NCBI GenBank assembly: GCA_965249645.1
Contig: CBDFML010000007.1
Coordinates: forward strand, 140,780-204,779
DNA: 64,000 nucleotides
From: CAVOEB01 sp965249645
GTDB taxonomy: Bacteria > Pseudomonadota > Alphaproteobacteria > UBA828 > JAPUJA01
Direction of reading: 5' to 3'
Shown: positions 8,974-17,343 of the stretch, piece by piece
Position numbering within the stretch: the stretch's first letter is position 1
Layout of the letters: each line of letters begins with the position of its first letter
Program-made: the position numbers and the translations under genes
Notes under the pieces: generated by a model
Databases searched by the model: none
What the model saw: the letters and a program-made list of their open reading frames with translations, nothing else
What the model was told of the DNA's origin: nothing

Positions 8974-9390
8974 CTAGAATTCCTCGTGCCGGGGCAGGCC
9001 ATCGTCGATGGCGTACCACGGCACCTTCGAGCCCACGAAGATATGGCGGCGCGTCGCCTCGGGGTGGCCGGGATGCGCGCCGTCGTCGATGGTGCCCGTG
9101 GCGAGTTCGACGACGCTGGTGGTCTGCTCGAGCTCGTCGAACAGGTGGCAGCCGCAGGTTTTGCAGAAATTGCGGTGCAGCCGCTCGGAGCTCTGGTAGG
9201 GCACCAGATTGTCCTCGCCCGTCTCGACAGTGAAGTAGTCCTTCAGAATCACCGAGAAAGTCCCGAACAGCGTTCCGTGGACCTTGCGACACATCGAGCA
9301 GTGGCAGTGATGGCTCTCGAGCGCCGGCGCCGTGAAGCGATAGCGCATCGCGCCGCATAAACAGTCGCCCGTTCGTACGAAATTGCCCAT
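8974..9390 (-). CDS. GFA-domain zinc protein, array copy 6
   Basis: A 138-residue GFA protein with 'GDCLCGAMRY' (Asp for the second Gly), 'HCHCSMCRKVHG' and 'FCKTCGCHLF'. The start at 9390 was chosen because the homologous sequence begins there with 'MGNFVRTG'; an open frame extends upstream into non-homologous sequence. Ten bases separate it from the two-domain copy. As in the other members, all zinc ligands are present, so it could be active. Confidence 0.87.
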   Translation of the reverse strand: MGNFVRTGDCLCGAMRYRFTAPALESHHCHCSMCRKVHGTLFGTFSVILKDYFTVETGEDNLVPYQSSERLHRNFCKTCGCHLFDELEQTTSVVELATGTIDDGAHPGHPEATRRHIFVGSKVPWYAIDDGLPRHEEF

Positions 9391-9400
9391 CGCCCCGCGC

Positions 9401-10258
9401 TCAGAAGTCGTCCGACTGGGCCAGATCGTCGCTGATCTCGAACCACGTCGCCTTGTGGGACGCGAAGACGTGGCGCAGCGGCTGCCCCGGGGTGGGATCT
9501 GCGCCGCCGTCGAGCGTCGCCGGCGAGAGCCAGAAATACTCCGGTTCGCGCCCGTCGTCGCCGAACAGCGGGCAGCCGCAGGTCTTGCAGAACATCCGGT
9601 GATTCGGCGGCGAACTGTCGATGATGTCGAGGTTGTCCCGGCCCTGCTCGATGGTGATGAGCTCACGCTTGATGTAGGAAAAGGTGGTCACGACAGCGCC
9701 GTGGAGCTTGCGGCACATCTCGCAGTGGCAGTGATAGGTTTCCTTTGCCGGGCCGTCGATGCGGTAGCGCACCGTGCCGCACTGACAGCCGCCATAGAGC
9801 GGAAAGGTGCCGGGCGGGATCGCCTCGGGAACCGGGTCCGGCCCGGGGTCCTGCTCCGCGCCGTCGGCAATGATGTACCAGGGGATTTTCGCATTCACAT
9901 AGGTGTGCTTCGGCAATCCCTCATGACCGGGGTGCTGGCCGTGATCGAGGGCGCCGGTTGCGATCATTACGACGTCGTCCTCGCCTTCTTCCGTGTCCCA
10001 CAGGTGACAGCCGCAGATCGAACAGAAGCGGCGATGGATCTTCTCCGAGCTGTCGTAAATCGTCACCCTGTCCGCGCCCGATTCCACCACGAAACCGGCC
10101 CGCGGGTAGACCGAACAGGTGAGCATCACGGCGCCATGGGTCTTGCGGCACATGGTGCAGTGGCAGTGGTAGGTCTCGAGCGCCGGACCCTGAACCGAAT
10201 AGCGCACCGCGCGGCAGAAACAGCCGCCGGTCAACCGATGCTCGTCATCCTTGCTCAT
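9401..10258 (-). CDS. Two-domain GFA protein, array copies 7 and 8 fused
   Basis: A 285-residue protein with two complete GFA domains in a single frame. Domain 1 (about residues 1-130) has 'GGCFCRAVRY', 'HCHCTMCRK' and 'FCSICGCHLW'; a Pro-rich linker 'DPGPDPVPEAIPPG' follows; domain 2 (about 150-285) has 'GGCQCGTVRY', 'HCHCEMCRKLHG' and 'FCKTCGCPLF'. Nearly all GFA proteins are single-domain, so this is a tandem duplication caught as a fusion, or a natural heterodimer. The stop of the upstream copy overlaps its ATG (ATGA, 10255-10258). Confidence 0.88.
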   Translation of the reverse strand: MSKDDEHRLTGGCFCRAVRYSVQGPALETYHCHCTMCRKTHGAVMLTCSVYPRAGFVVESGADRVTIYDSSEKIHRRFCSICGCHLWDTEEGEDDVVMIATGALDHGQHPGHEGLPKHTYVNAKIPWYIIADGAEQDPGPDPVPEAIPPGTFPLYGGCQCGTVRYRIDGPAKETYHCHCEMCRKLHGAVVTTFSYIKRELITIEQGRDNLDIIDSSPPNHRMFCKTCGCPLFGDDGREPEYFWLSPATLDGGADPTPGQPLRHVFASHKATWFEISDDLAQSDDF

Positions 10259-10683
10259 GTCCCCTCCTTCCATTCGTCCCACTGGGGCAACTCGTCCCCG
10301 ATCTCGTACCACGCCGCCTTGTGGGCGACGAAAATATGGCGCAGCGCATCCAATCCGCCCGGATCCGCGCCGCCGTCGAGCGTCGGCGTCGAGACCGAAA
10401 CCTTGTCGGTCTCCGCGTCGCTCCAGGCCAACACATTGCAGCCGCAGGTCCGGCAGAAGTGACGCTTTATGCCGGGCGAGCTTTCGTGGTAGCCCATTGC
10501 GTCCGCGCCCCGATCGAGCGTAAAGCGCTCCGCCGGCCAGACCGAATAGGTTCCGAACGCCGCGCCCTGCATGCGCCGGCACATGCCGCAATGGCAGTGG
10601 TAGGTATCGAGCGGCGCGCCTACGACACGATAGCGCACCGCACCGCACAGGCAGCCGCCCGCGAGCTCTCGTTCCGCGTTCAT
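10255..10683 (-). CDS. GFA-domain zinc protein, array copy 9
   Basis: A 142-residue GFA protein with 'GGCLCGAVRY', 'HCHCGMCRRMQG' (Arg-Arg-Met-Gln instead of Arg-Lys-x-His) and 'FCRTCGCN'. The change in the 'CRK-H-G' segment may alter the thiol or substrate pocket. The gene is joined by ATGA overlaps both to the copy before it (10680-10683) and to the two-domain copy after it, so four domains are made in coupled fashion. Confidence 0.87.
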   Translation of the reverse strand: MNAERELAGGCLCGAVRYRVVGAPLDTYHCHCGMCRRMQGAAFGTYSVWPAERFTLDRGADAMGYHESSPGIKRHFCRTCGCNVLAWSDAETDKVSVSTPTLDGGADPGGLDALRHIFVAHKAAWYEIGDELPQWDEWKEGT

Positions 10684-11120
10684 GCCGGGGGCTCCGGGGG
10701 ATGCTCGTCGTCCCGGGGCAGATCGTCGGCGATCTCCTCCCACGGTGCCTTCGACGCCACGAATATATGGCGCTCGCTCCCCTTTGAGGCGCCCGGTGCC
10801 AGCCCGGCGTCGAGCGTGCCCGTGGTGACCGAGATGATGTCCGGGCGCGCGACGCGTTCGAAGAACAGCTGCGAGCCGCAGCGCGAGCAGAACGAGCGGC
10901 GAATTCCGGGCGAACTCTCATAGCCGCGCAGCTCGTCCGTGCCCGATTCCAGCGTGAAGCGATCCTTTGCAAACCGCGAATGGCTGGCGAACAGCGCGCC
11001 GTGACCCTTGCGGCACATCTCGCAATGGCAATGCAGCGTGCGAACCGCAGGGCCCTCGAGGCGGTAGCGCACCGCTCGGCATTCGCACCCACCGGTCAAT
11101 TCCATGGTTGTCTCGGCCAT
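10680..11120 (-). CDS. GFA-domain zinc protein, array copy 10 (promoter-proximal)
   Basis: A 146-residue GFA protein and the first gene of the operon, starting at 11120 after GGGGAGAGATCG. It carries 'GGCECRAVRY', 'HCHCEMCRKGHG' and 'FCSRCGSQLFF'. An open frame runs a further 100 codons upstream but shows no family resemblance. As first gene behind a long leader and a palindromic operator it sets the expression of the array. Confidence 0.87.
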   Translation of the reverse strand: MAETTMELTGGCECRAVRYRLEGPAVRTLHCHCEMCRKGHGALFASHSRFAKDRFTLESGTDELRGYESSPGIRRSFCSRCGSQLFFERVARPDIISVTTGTLDAGLAPGASKGSERHIFVASKAPWEEIADDLPRDDEHPPEPPA

Positions 11121-11461
11121 CGATCTCTCCCCGCGCGCCTTTCCGGCGCCGTTGCGAGACAGCTTGGCCCGCCGCCGCACCCTTTGGCAAGCGTTGCAGG
11201 GTTGGGCGCGGCTTGAGCACGGGGTCGAGGCGGGTTTGGGCGGGCCCCGGCGCGGGAGCCGGGGTTTCCTCGGGCGACGCGAAGCGCGCAGTAACACCCC
11301 TTCGTGTGGGGAACCGCCCGTCTGGAACGGAAACCGTCGCAGCAAGGGGCCGAACCGGGCCGGCACGCGATGTGCCCGGTTGCGGCGGGGGAACTGCACC
11401 GGAGCCCGCCGGATTTGCACGACGCTCGCCGGACCATCGATCCGTGGGGAGCTGGAGCGTT
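11121..11461 (-). promoter_or_regulatory. Long GC-rich leader of the GFA operon, possible structured RNA
   Basis: No gene is evident here. Read on the minus strand it contains pieces that recall a cobalamin riboswitch in the right order: 'GTGCAAATCCGG' (11436-11425), 'CCGGTGCAGTTCCCCCGC' with 'CAAC' after it, 'GTTACTG' (about 11296) and 'CCCGAGGAAACC' (about 11274). It lacks a clear 'GGGAA' core and has insertions in the conserved region, so this may be a degenerate or unrelated fold. A hairpin 'CCCCGG...CCGGGG' near 11240-11260 could be part of an expression platform. Confidence 0.3.
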
Positions 11462-11480
11462 AATGCAAATCATTTGCATT
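11462..11480. promoter_or_regulatory. Perfect palindromic operator AATGCAAATcATTTGCATT
   Basis: A 9-1-9 perfect inverted repeat, AATGCAAAT-C-ATTTGCATT, in the AT-richest stretch between dnaE2 and the GFA array. Its size and TGCAAAT-N-ATTTGCA core are like Fur-family (Fur/Mur) operators of alphaproteobacteria. It lies about 340 nt upstream of the first GFA start and 160 nt past the dnaE2 stop, so the GFA operon is the plausible target. Metal control of a zinc-protein array would make sense, but the regulator is not identified. Confidence 0.5.
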
Positions 11481-11595
11481 CGCAGATATAGAAGTCACCC
11501 CGCCTTGGGTCAAGACTTTATTGACCCAAATTCACTCGAATTCTTACAAACCCGCGCCAGTCGCGGACGCGGCCAATCATTATTGTCTGGGGGCC

Positions 11596-11609
11596 GCCGC
11601 TTATGCGGC
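11596..11609. terminator. Short hairpin after dnaE2
   Basis: A perfect GCCGC-TTAT-GCGGC stem-loop lies 34 nt beyond the dnaE2 stop codon. No T-run follows on the minus strand, so rho-independent termination is doubtful. It could mark the end of the SOS transcript. Confidence 0.25.
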
Positions 11610-11642
11610 GTGAGCCTGCGCGGCGCTTGAGCGCGTAATAGT

Positions 11643-14600
11643 TTATCGAAAGCTTCGTGCCGGGAAGTGGCTCGCCTCGACGTCGCGCGCCGCTCCGGGC
11701 GCAAGGCCCGCGCCTGCGGGGCGGAGCGCACGCAGGCGCTCGCTCAAATCCTCGAGCCGGTCGGCCACCAGGTGAATCACCCGGCCCTCGATCTGCAACC
11801 GCCCCGTGGCGCGGAGCAGCGGCGCGCCCAGCACCGCCGCCCGGAAGCGCTCGAAGACGCGCTGCCAGACGACGATATTGGCCACCCCTGTCTCGTCTTC
11901 GAGGGTCACGAAGATCACCCCGCTCGCGCTGTCGGGCCGCTGGCGGCAGATTACCAGCCCGGCGACGCTCACTCGCGCCCCGTCGGCCAGGCTTGCCAAC
12001 CGGTTGCACGGCGCCGTCCGTTCCGTGGCCAGCCGGCTGCGCAACAGGGCCAGCGGGTGATCCTTGAGTGAAAGCCGCAGGTTCGCATAATCCTCCATCA
12101 CCGCTTCGCCCAGGCCCATCGCCGGCAGCCGCGCGGGCGCCTCGGGCGGGGCCTCGCTCGAGCCCCCGGGGCCTTGAGCGAAGAGCGGCGCGGGCGCCGG
12201 TCCCAGCCCGCACACCGCCCACAGCCCGGCGCGCCGGGCAAGCTGCATCGAGCCGAACCCGTCGGCGCGGGCGAGCCGGTCGAGCGCCGCTCCGGCGAGC
12301 CCGCTGCGTGCGCGCAGGCTCGCGGGCGTGGCAAAGGCGCCGCCCGCCTTGCGTGCCGCCACGAGCCGGATTGCGTCCTCCTCGCGAAAGCCCCGGATCT
12401 GGCGAAGACCGAGACGCAGCACAGGCCCCCTCTGGCCCCAGTCTGCCGGGCCATCTTCCCTGTCTCCCTCGCCCGCGCCGCACGGCTCTTCTCCGGCAGG
12501 CTCCAGGGTGCAATCCCACTCGCTGTGATTGACGTCGACCGGGCGCAGGCGCACCCCGTGGGCCGCGGCGTCGCGCAGAATCTGGGCCGGAGCGTAGAAC
12601 CCCATGGGCTGGCTGTTGAGCAGCGCGCAGGCGAACGCCGCCGGAGTGTGGCGCTTGAGCCAGGCCGAGACATAAACCAGCAGCGCAAAACTTGCCGCGT
12701 GGGATTCGGGAAAACCGTATTCGCCGAAGCCTTCGATCTGCTTGAAACAACGCACCGCGAACTCGGGGTCGTAGCCCCGCGCCGTCATGCCGCCGACGAA
12801 CTTGTCGCGAAACCCACCGATCCGCCCGGTATGCCGAAACGTCGCCATGGCGCGGCGTAAGCCATCGGCCTCCTCGGCCGAAAAGCCCGCGGCCACCATG
12901 GCGATACGCATCGCCTGCTCCTGGAAGAGCGGCACGCCCAACGTCTTGCCCAGCGCCTCTTCGAGCTCCACTGACGGAAACTCGACCGCCTCCTCGCCCG
13001 CGCGGCGGCGCAGGTATGGATGCACCATGTCGCCCTGGATCGGTCCCGGGCGCACGATCGCCACCTCGATGACGAGGTCGTAGAAACTGCGCGGCTTGAG
13101 CCGGGGCAACATGCTCATCTGGGCACGGCTTTCGATCTGGAAAACCCCGATCGAATCCGCGTCGCACAGCATGTCGTAGACCTCCGCATCCTCCGCCGGC
13201 ACCGAGGCCAGCGTCAACGCGCGGCCCTCATGGGCCTCGATCAACGCAAAGCATTTTCGGATGCAACTCAACATGCCGAGCCCGAGCAGATCGATCTTGA
13301 GGATGCCCAGCGCGTCGAGATCGTCCTTGTCCCATTCCAGCGTGGTGCGCCCGTCCATCGCCGCGTTGGCGATGGGCGAGAGCGCCGAGAGCGGCCCGTC
13401 GGTAATCACGAAACCGCCGACATGCTGCGAAAGATGACGCGGAAAGCCGATCAACTCGCGCGACAGCTCCAGCACCAGGGCGAGGCGCCGGTCGCCCGGA
13501 TCGAGGCCGCGCTCGATGAGGTGTTCCGCTTGAACCCCCTCGCCGCTCCGCCCCCACACCGTCCGGGCCAGCACGCCCAGCGTGTCCGCCGACAGGCCGA
13601 ACGCCTTGCCCACCTCGCGCACCGCGCTTTTCGAACGGTAGCGGATCACCGTCGCCGCCAGCCCGGCGCGCTCGCGGCCGTATTTCTCATAGACGTACTG
13701 GATCACCTCTTCGCGCCGCTCGTGCTCGAAATCGACGTCGATATCGGGTGGCTCGCCCCGCGCGGCGCTGACGAAGCGCTCGAACAAAAGGTCGATCCGA
13801 TCCGGATCCACCGCCGTAATCCCGAGGCAGTAGCAGACCGCCGAATTGGCCGCCGAGCCGCGCCCCTGGCAGAGGATGCCGCGCGAGCGCGCGAAGCGGA
13901 CGATGTCGTGCACCGTGAGAAAATATGGCGCGTAACCGAGCTGACCGATCAGCGCCAGCTCGTGCTCGATCTGGGCCGACACCTTGGCGGGCAGGCCTGC
14001 GGGATAGCGCGTCGCCACCCCCGCCCGGGTCAGGCGGACCAGCTCGTCCTGGGGCGTGCGCCCGTCCGCCGCCAGCTCCGCCGGATAGTCGTAGCAAAGC
14101 TCGTCGAGCGAGAAGTCGATCCGCCCGGCGATCTCCACCGTGCGCGCCACCGCGTCCGGATGGGCCGCGAACAGCCGGGCCATCTCGCCCGCCGGTTTCA
14201 GGTGACGCTCCGCGTTGGCGAACAGGCGAAACCCCGCGTCGTCGAGGGTGCAGTGCTCACGGATGCAGGTCAGCACGTCCTGGAGCGCGCGGCGTCCGGG
14301 ATCATGGGCATGGACGTCGTTGCCCGCCACCAGCGGCACGCCCACCACCTCGGCCAGCCCCGCCAGCGCGGCGATGCGGCGCGCATCGTCGCCCCGGCTC
14401 AAATGCTGGACGGCAAGGAAGCAGGAGCCCGCGAAGCGTTGCGCGAGACGCGCGAGCGCGCGGGCGAAGCGCTCGTCGGGCAAGCGAGGCGTTTCCGGCG
14501 CCAGGACGACGACGATCTGCCCGTCGCCGAATTCGTCGAGGTCGTCAGGATCGAGCCGGCACTCGCCCTTGGGCGCGCGGCGCTTGCCCCGGGTCAAGAG

Positions 14601-14873
14601 CTGCGAGAGCCGGCCATAGGCCGCTCGGTCGGTGGGCAGGCACAGCACGCTGGGCCCAATGGTAAAATCGAGCCGCGCGCCGATCAGCAGCCGCACTCCT
14701 GCCGCCTTGGCCGCCCGATGGGCGCGCACCACGCCCGCGAGGCTGTTGCGATCGGTGATCGCGATCGCCGCCAGGCCCAGCTCGGCGGCGCGCGCCACCA
14801 GCTCCTCGGGGTGCGAGGCGCCGCGCAGGAAGCTGAAATTGCTGGTGACCTGAAGCTCGGCGTAGCCGGTCAC
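11643..14873 (-). CDS. dnaE2: Error-prone DNA polymerase DnaE2 (ImuC)
   Basis: A 1076-residue C-family polymerase of the usual DnaE2 length. It opens with the PHP domain ('YAELQVTSNFSFLRGAS', 'AITDRNSLAGV'), continues with the palm containing 'PDIDVDFEHERR' (catalytic Asp residues) and 'GRGSAANSAVCY', the helix-hairpin region and a C-terminal OB domain. It extends primers over lesions with ImuA and ImuB. I take the GTG at 14873, where the imuB stop overlaps (GTGA) and the first homologous residues begin; the longer open frame reads imuB in another phase. No beta-clamp-independent features were seen. Confidence 0.95.
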   Translation of the reverse strand: MTGYAELQVTSNFSFLRGASHPEELVARAAELGLAAIAITDRNSLAGVVRAHRAAKAAGVRLLIGARLDFTIGPSVLCLPTDRAAYGRLSQLLTRGKRRAPKGECRLDPDDLDEFGDGQIVVVLAPETPRLPDERFARALARLAQRFAGSCFLAVQHLSRGDDARRIAALAGLAEVVGVPLVAGNDVHAHDPGRRALQDVLTCIREHCTLDDAGFRLFANAERHLKPAGEMARLFAAHPDAVARTVEIAGRIDFSLDELCYDYPAELAADGRTPQDELVRLTRAGVATRYPAGLPAKVSAQIEHELALIGQLGYAPYFLTVHDIVRFARSRGILCQGRGSAANSAVCYCLGITAVDPDRIDLLFERFVSAARGEPPDIDVDFEHERREEVIQYVYEKYGRERAGLAATVIRYRSKSAVREVGKAFGLSADTLGVLARTVWGRSGEGVQAEHLIERGLDPGDRRLALVLELSRELIGFPRHLSQHVGGFVITDGPLSALSPIANAAMDGRTTLEWDKDDLDALGILKIDLLGLGMLSCIRKCFALIEAHEGRALTLASVPAEDAEVYDMLCDADSIGVFQIESRAQMSMLPRLKPRSFYDLVIEVAIVRPGPIQGDMVHPYLRRRAGEEAVEFPSVELEEALGKTLGVPLFQEQAMRIAMVAAGFSAEEADGLRRAMATFRHTGRIGGFRDKFVGGMTARGYDPEFAVRCFKQIEGFGEYGFPESHAASFALLVYVSAWLKRHTPAAFACALLNSQPMGFYAPAQILRDAAAHGVRLRPVDVNHSEWDCTLEPAGEEPCGAGEGDREDGPADWGQRGPVLRLGLRQIRGFREEDAIRLVAARKAGGAFATPASLRARSGLAGAALDRLARADGFGSMQLARRAGLWAVCGLGPAPAPLFAQGPGGSSEAPPEAPARLPAMGLGEAVMEDYANLRLSLKDHPLALLRSRLATERTAPCNRLASLADGARVSVAGLVICRQRPDSASGVIFVTLEDETGVANIVVWQRVFERFRAAVLGAPLLRATGRLQIEGRVIHLVADRLEDLSERLRALRPAGAGLAPGAARDVEASHFPARSFR

Positions 14874-16486
14874 GCAAACACGCCGTGCAGGTACCAGGCG
14901 GGCGCCATGCCCGGCCGGGCGGCACGGTCGCGATAGACCCAGTAGCGCCGCCCTTCGCTGTCTTCGAGGCGGTAATAATCGCGCGGGCTCGCACTGCGCG
15001 CCCGGGCCGAGCGCCACCATTCCGGCGCGATCCGCTCCGGCCCGTCCGCGCGCACGATGCGGTGCAGGGTGCGGCGGCGGCGAAACAGAACGGGCGGCGC
15101 ATCGGGCATCTCGGCAACCGCCTCGATGGGTTCGGGCCGGGCCAGCAGGCGCAGCGGGCGTTCCGCCGCCGGGCGCCCCATTACGGCCTCGACCGCAGCC
15201 ACCGCCGCGCCGTCGCCCGATCCACCCCCGAAGGCGGGGCAGAGCGCGGCGGCGCGCTCGGGCACATGGCTTTCACGCAGGCTCAAGCGCAGCACGTTAT
15301 CCGGGCCCAGCCGGTTGTCCAAGCGGTCGACCAGCCGGGCCATCTCGCCCGCCTCCGCCGTTTCCGTCACACCGCCCCCTCTTTCCCGGCACGGCGCCTC
15401 GGCACGGGCCGGGCTCTCTTCTCCCGAGAGGCGGGCCGACAAGTCGAGGATAAGCTGGCCGTCGGCCAGGGATTCGGCGGCGGCGAGCAGGCTGAGCGCG
15501 TCGGCGCCAAACCCGGCATCGAGGCTTTCCAGCCGCTCGTCGAGCAACCTCATCAGGTGTTCGGGCTCCCGCGAGGGCCGGCTCGTGCCGAGCGCGGTGC
15601 GCGCCACCGTGCCGTCGACCCGATAGAGCGCGAGGGTAAGGCGCCGCGCGCCCCGCCCGTCGGCCGCAAGCCGCACGCAGATCTCCTCGACCAGGCGGCG
15701 GCTTGCCTCACGGATGGCGTCGGGCCCGCCGATCGGCTCGGCAAAGGCCAGGCGCGCGTGATAGGGCGCCGCCGGGCGGCGTGGCGAAATCGGCTCGGGT
15801 TCGCGGCCCAACGCCTGGTCGAGGCGCCTCAGCACGCCCGCATCGAAGCGCCGGGCGAGCGCACCGCGCTCCAGCGCCTCGAGGTCGCCGACAGTGCGCA
15901 GGCCCAACCGGACGGCGCACGCGCAGGTCTCCGCATCGAGGCGCAGCGCCGGGCTCGGCAGGGGAGCCAGCGCGCGTTCTGCACCGCCGGGGGCGACGAT
16001 GCGCTCTTCGGCAAAGCGCGCCATCGCCCAGGCCGCACCCGGCGTGTCCGCCAGCGCGGGCCGCGCGGCAAACCCCAGCACCTCCACGCGCACCGCAAGA
16101 TCGTCTAGCAACGCCGCTTCGCCGTCGAACAGGTGGGCGCAGCCGGTCACGTCGAGCCACACCCCATCGGCGCCGTCGACCGCCGTCCAGGGCGAATAGC
16201 GCCCGCACCAGTCGGCGAGGCGCACCACCGCCTTGGCGTCGCCCATGGGGTCCGCCTCGCACAGCTCGAGCGCGGGCAGCCGGGCCTTGGCATCGGCCAG
16301 CGCCAGGCCACGGGCCAGTCCCTGCGCGCGCGCGGCGCGGTTGATTGCGGCAAGCCGCGGGCCCGTCGGGCCGATCTCGACAGTTGCAAACGGTCGCGCG
16401 CGCCACTCAGACGGCGAGACGCCGAGGCGCAGGCTCAGCCGGTCGGTCGCAAAACGGGGCAGCCAAAGAGAAATCACGCGTTTCAT
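14870..16486 (-). CDS. imuB: ImuB, inactive Y-family polymerase-like mutagenesis protein
   Basis: 538 residues with the DinB/UmuC-like fold typical of ImuB, starting 'MKRVISLWLPRFATDRL'. In ImuB the Y-family catalytic acidic residues are lost; here the equivalent N-terminal segment has 'SLWLPRFATD' rather than the Asp-rich polymerase motif. The family bridges DnaE2, ImuA and the sliding clamp. The ATG at 16486 lies within imuA, giving an 80-nt overlap, and the stop overlaps the dnaE2 GTG. Expression is from the SOS promoter upstream of imuA. Confidence 0.93.
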   Translation of the reverse strand: MKRVISLWLPRFATDRLSLRLGVSPSEWRARPFATVEIGPTGPRLAAINRAARAQGLARGLALADAKARLPALELCEADPMGDAKAVVRLADWCGRYSPWTAVDGADGVWLDVTGCAHLFDGEAALLDDLAVRVEVLGFAARPALADTPGAAWAMARFAEERIVAPGGAERALAPLPSPALRLDAETCACAVRLGLRTVGDLEALERGALARRFDAGVLRRLDQALGREPEPISPRRPAAPYHARLAFAEPIGGPDAIREASRRLVEEICVRLAADGRGARRLTLALYRVDGTVARTALGTSRPSREPEHLMRLLDERLESLDAGFGADALSLLAAAESLADGQLILDLSARLSGEESPARAEAPCRERGGGVTETAEAGEMARLVDRLDNRLGPDNVLRLSLRESHVPERAAALCPAFGGGSGDGAAVAAVEAVMGRPAAERPLRLLARPEPIEAVAEMPDAPPVLFRRRRTLHRIVRADGPERIAPEWWRSARARSASPRDYYRLEDSEGRRYWVYRDRAARPGMAPAWYLHGVFA

Positions 16487-17288
16487 GACACCATTCCATA
16501 AACCAGACATTGGGCGATCCGCCGCGCGCACGCAGCAGCTCAGCGCGCCAGCGCGGCCGTTCCACCGGGGACGACGACGGCGAAGACGCCGCCTCGCCGG
16601 GCAGGGCCGCCAGCCGCCAGCGGGTGAGCGCGATGCCCGGTTCGCGCCGGGCCCCGGGCGTGCGCAACAAAAAGCCCGGCACACTCCGATTCTCGGCCGC
16701 CAGTTGCAGACGCCGCGCTTTGCTAAGCCCGAGCTTGCGCGGCTCGCCCACCACCGCCGCCAAGCGGCCGCAGCGCAGGCCCTCCTGCATTGCCCAGAGC
16801 ACATCGTCGTCGTTTCGTGCGCGCACCAGGATCAGCCGGTCGAGCGCCAGTCCGAAGCCGGCGAGACCGGGGGCGTAGAGTTCGCCCCTGCCCGCGGTAG
16901 AGCCGCGTTGGCACCACAGCACCGTGCCTCCGGCTGCGCTCAAACGGGCAAGCAGGGCGGCGCAGAAGCCCAGCGCGGCGCCGCCGCCGGCGCTGTCCTC
17001 CGCTTCGATGATTTCGTGCACGCCGCCCAGCGCCAGGCCGCCCCAGGGCAACCCGTTATCGATCGCCGGCACGCCGAAGCAGAGCCGCCGCACCGCCCCG
17101 TTCTCGCCTTCGAGCGCCGGCGTCTCGAGCGCCCGGATACGCCGGCGCAGGGCCGAAAGCCGCACGGGGCGAAGAGCCTCCGGGGTGTCGGCGGCGGTGC
17201 GATCCCCAGCCCGCGTCTCGTCCGCGACCGGCTCAGGTAAATCGGCGGTTTTTTCAATTATTTCAGATTCTTCGAACAAAGTTCTCAT
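16407..17288 (-). CDS. imuA: ImuA, SulA/RecA-like mutasome protein
   Basis: ImuA of about 293 residues, with the RecA-like core seen in 'GVPAIDNGLPWGGLALGGVHEI' split over residues 70-92 and 'ILVRARNDDDVLWAMQEGL'. It limits RecA filaments and recruits the ImuB-DnaE2 polymerase. An ATG at 17327 would add 13 residues but sits next to the LexA box; the ATG at 17288 leaves room for a promoter and has GGGAGAGGG upstream, so I prefer it. It is the first gene of imuA-imuB-dnaE2. Confidence 0.9.
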   Translation of the reverse strand: MRTLFEESEIIEKTADLPEPVADETRAGDRTAADTPEALRPVRLSALRRRIRALETPALEGENGAVRRLCFGVPAIDNGLPWGGLALGGVHEIIEAEDSAGGGAALGFCAALLARLSAAGGTVLWCQRGSTAGRGELYAPGLAGFGLALDRLILVRARNDDDVLWAMQEGLRCGRLAAVVGEPRKLGLSKARRLQLAAENRSVPGFLLRTPGARREPGIALTRWRLAALPGEAASSPSSSPVERPRWRAELLRARGGSPNVWFMEWCHETRDFSLAAPFCDRPAEPAPRRLAV

Positions 17289-17328
17289 AATATACCCGAC
17301 CCTCTCCCGGGCTTCGTACCGTGACATT

Positions 17329-17343
17329 GTTCCTATTTTGTTC
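17329..17343. promoter_or_regulatory. LexA (SOS) box GTTC-N7-GTTC
   Basis: The sequence GTTCCTATTTTGTTC fits the alphaproteobacterial LexA consensus GTTC-N7-GTTC exactly. It is 41 nt from the preferred imuA start. DNA damage should therefore induce imuA-imuB-dnaE2. Confidence 0.88.

Noticed and set aside
11121..11461. Definite cobalamin riboswitch
   Set aside because: Pieces are suggestive, but the core cannot be folded by eye without insertions, so I list only a possible structured leader.
13020..14936. 638-codon plus-strand open frame opposite dnaE2
   Set aside because: Arg/His/Gln-rich composition without domain features; dnaE2 motifs on the other strand are clear.
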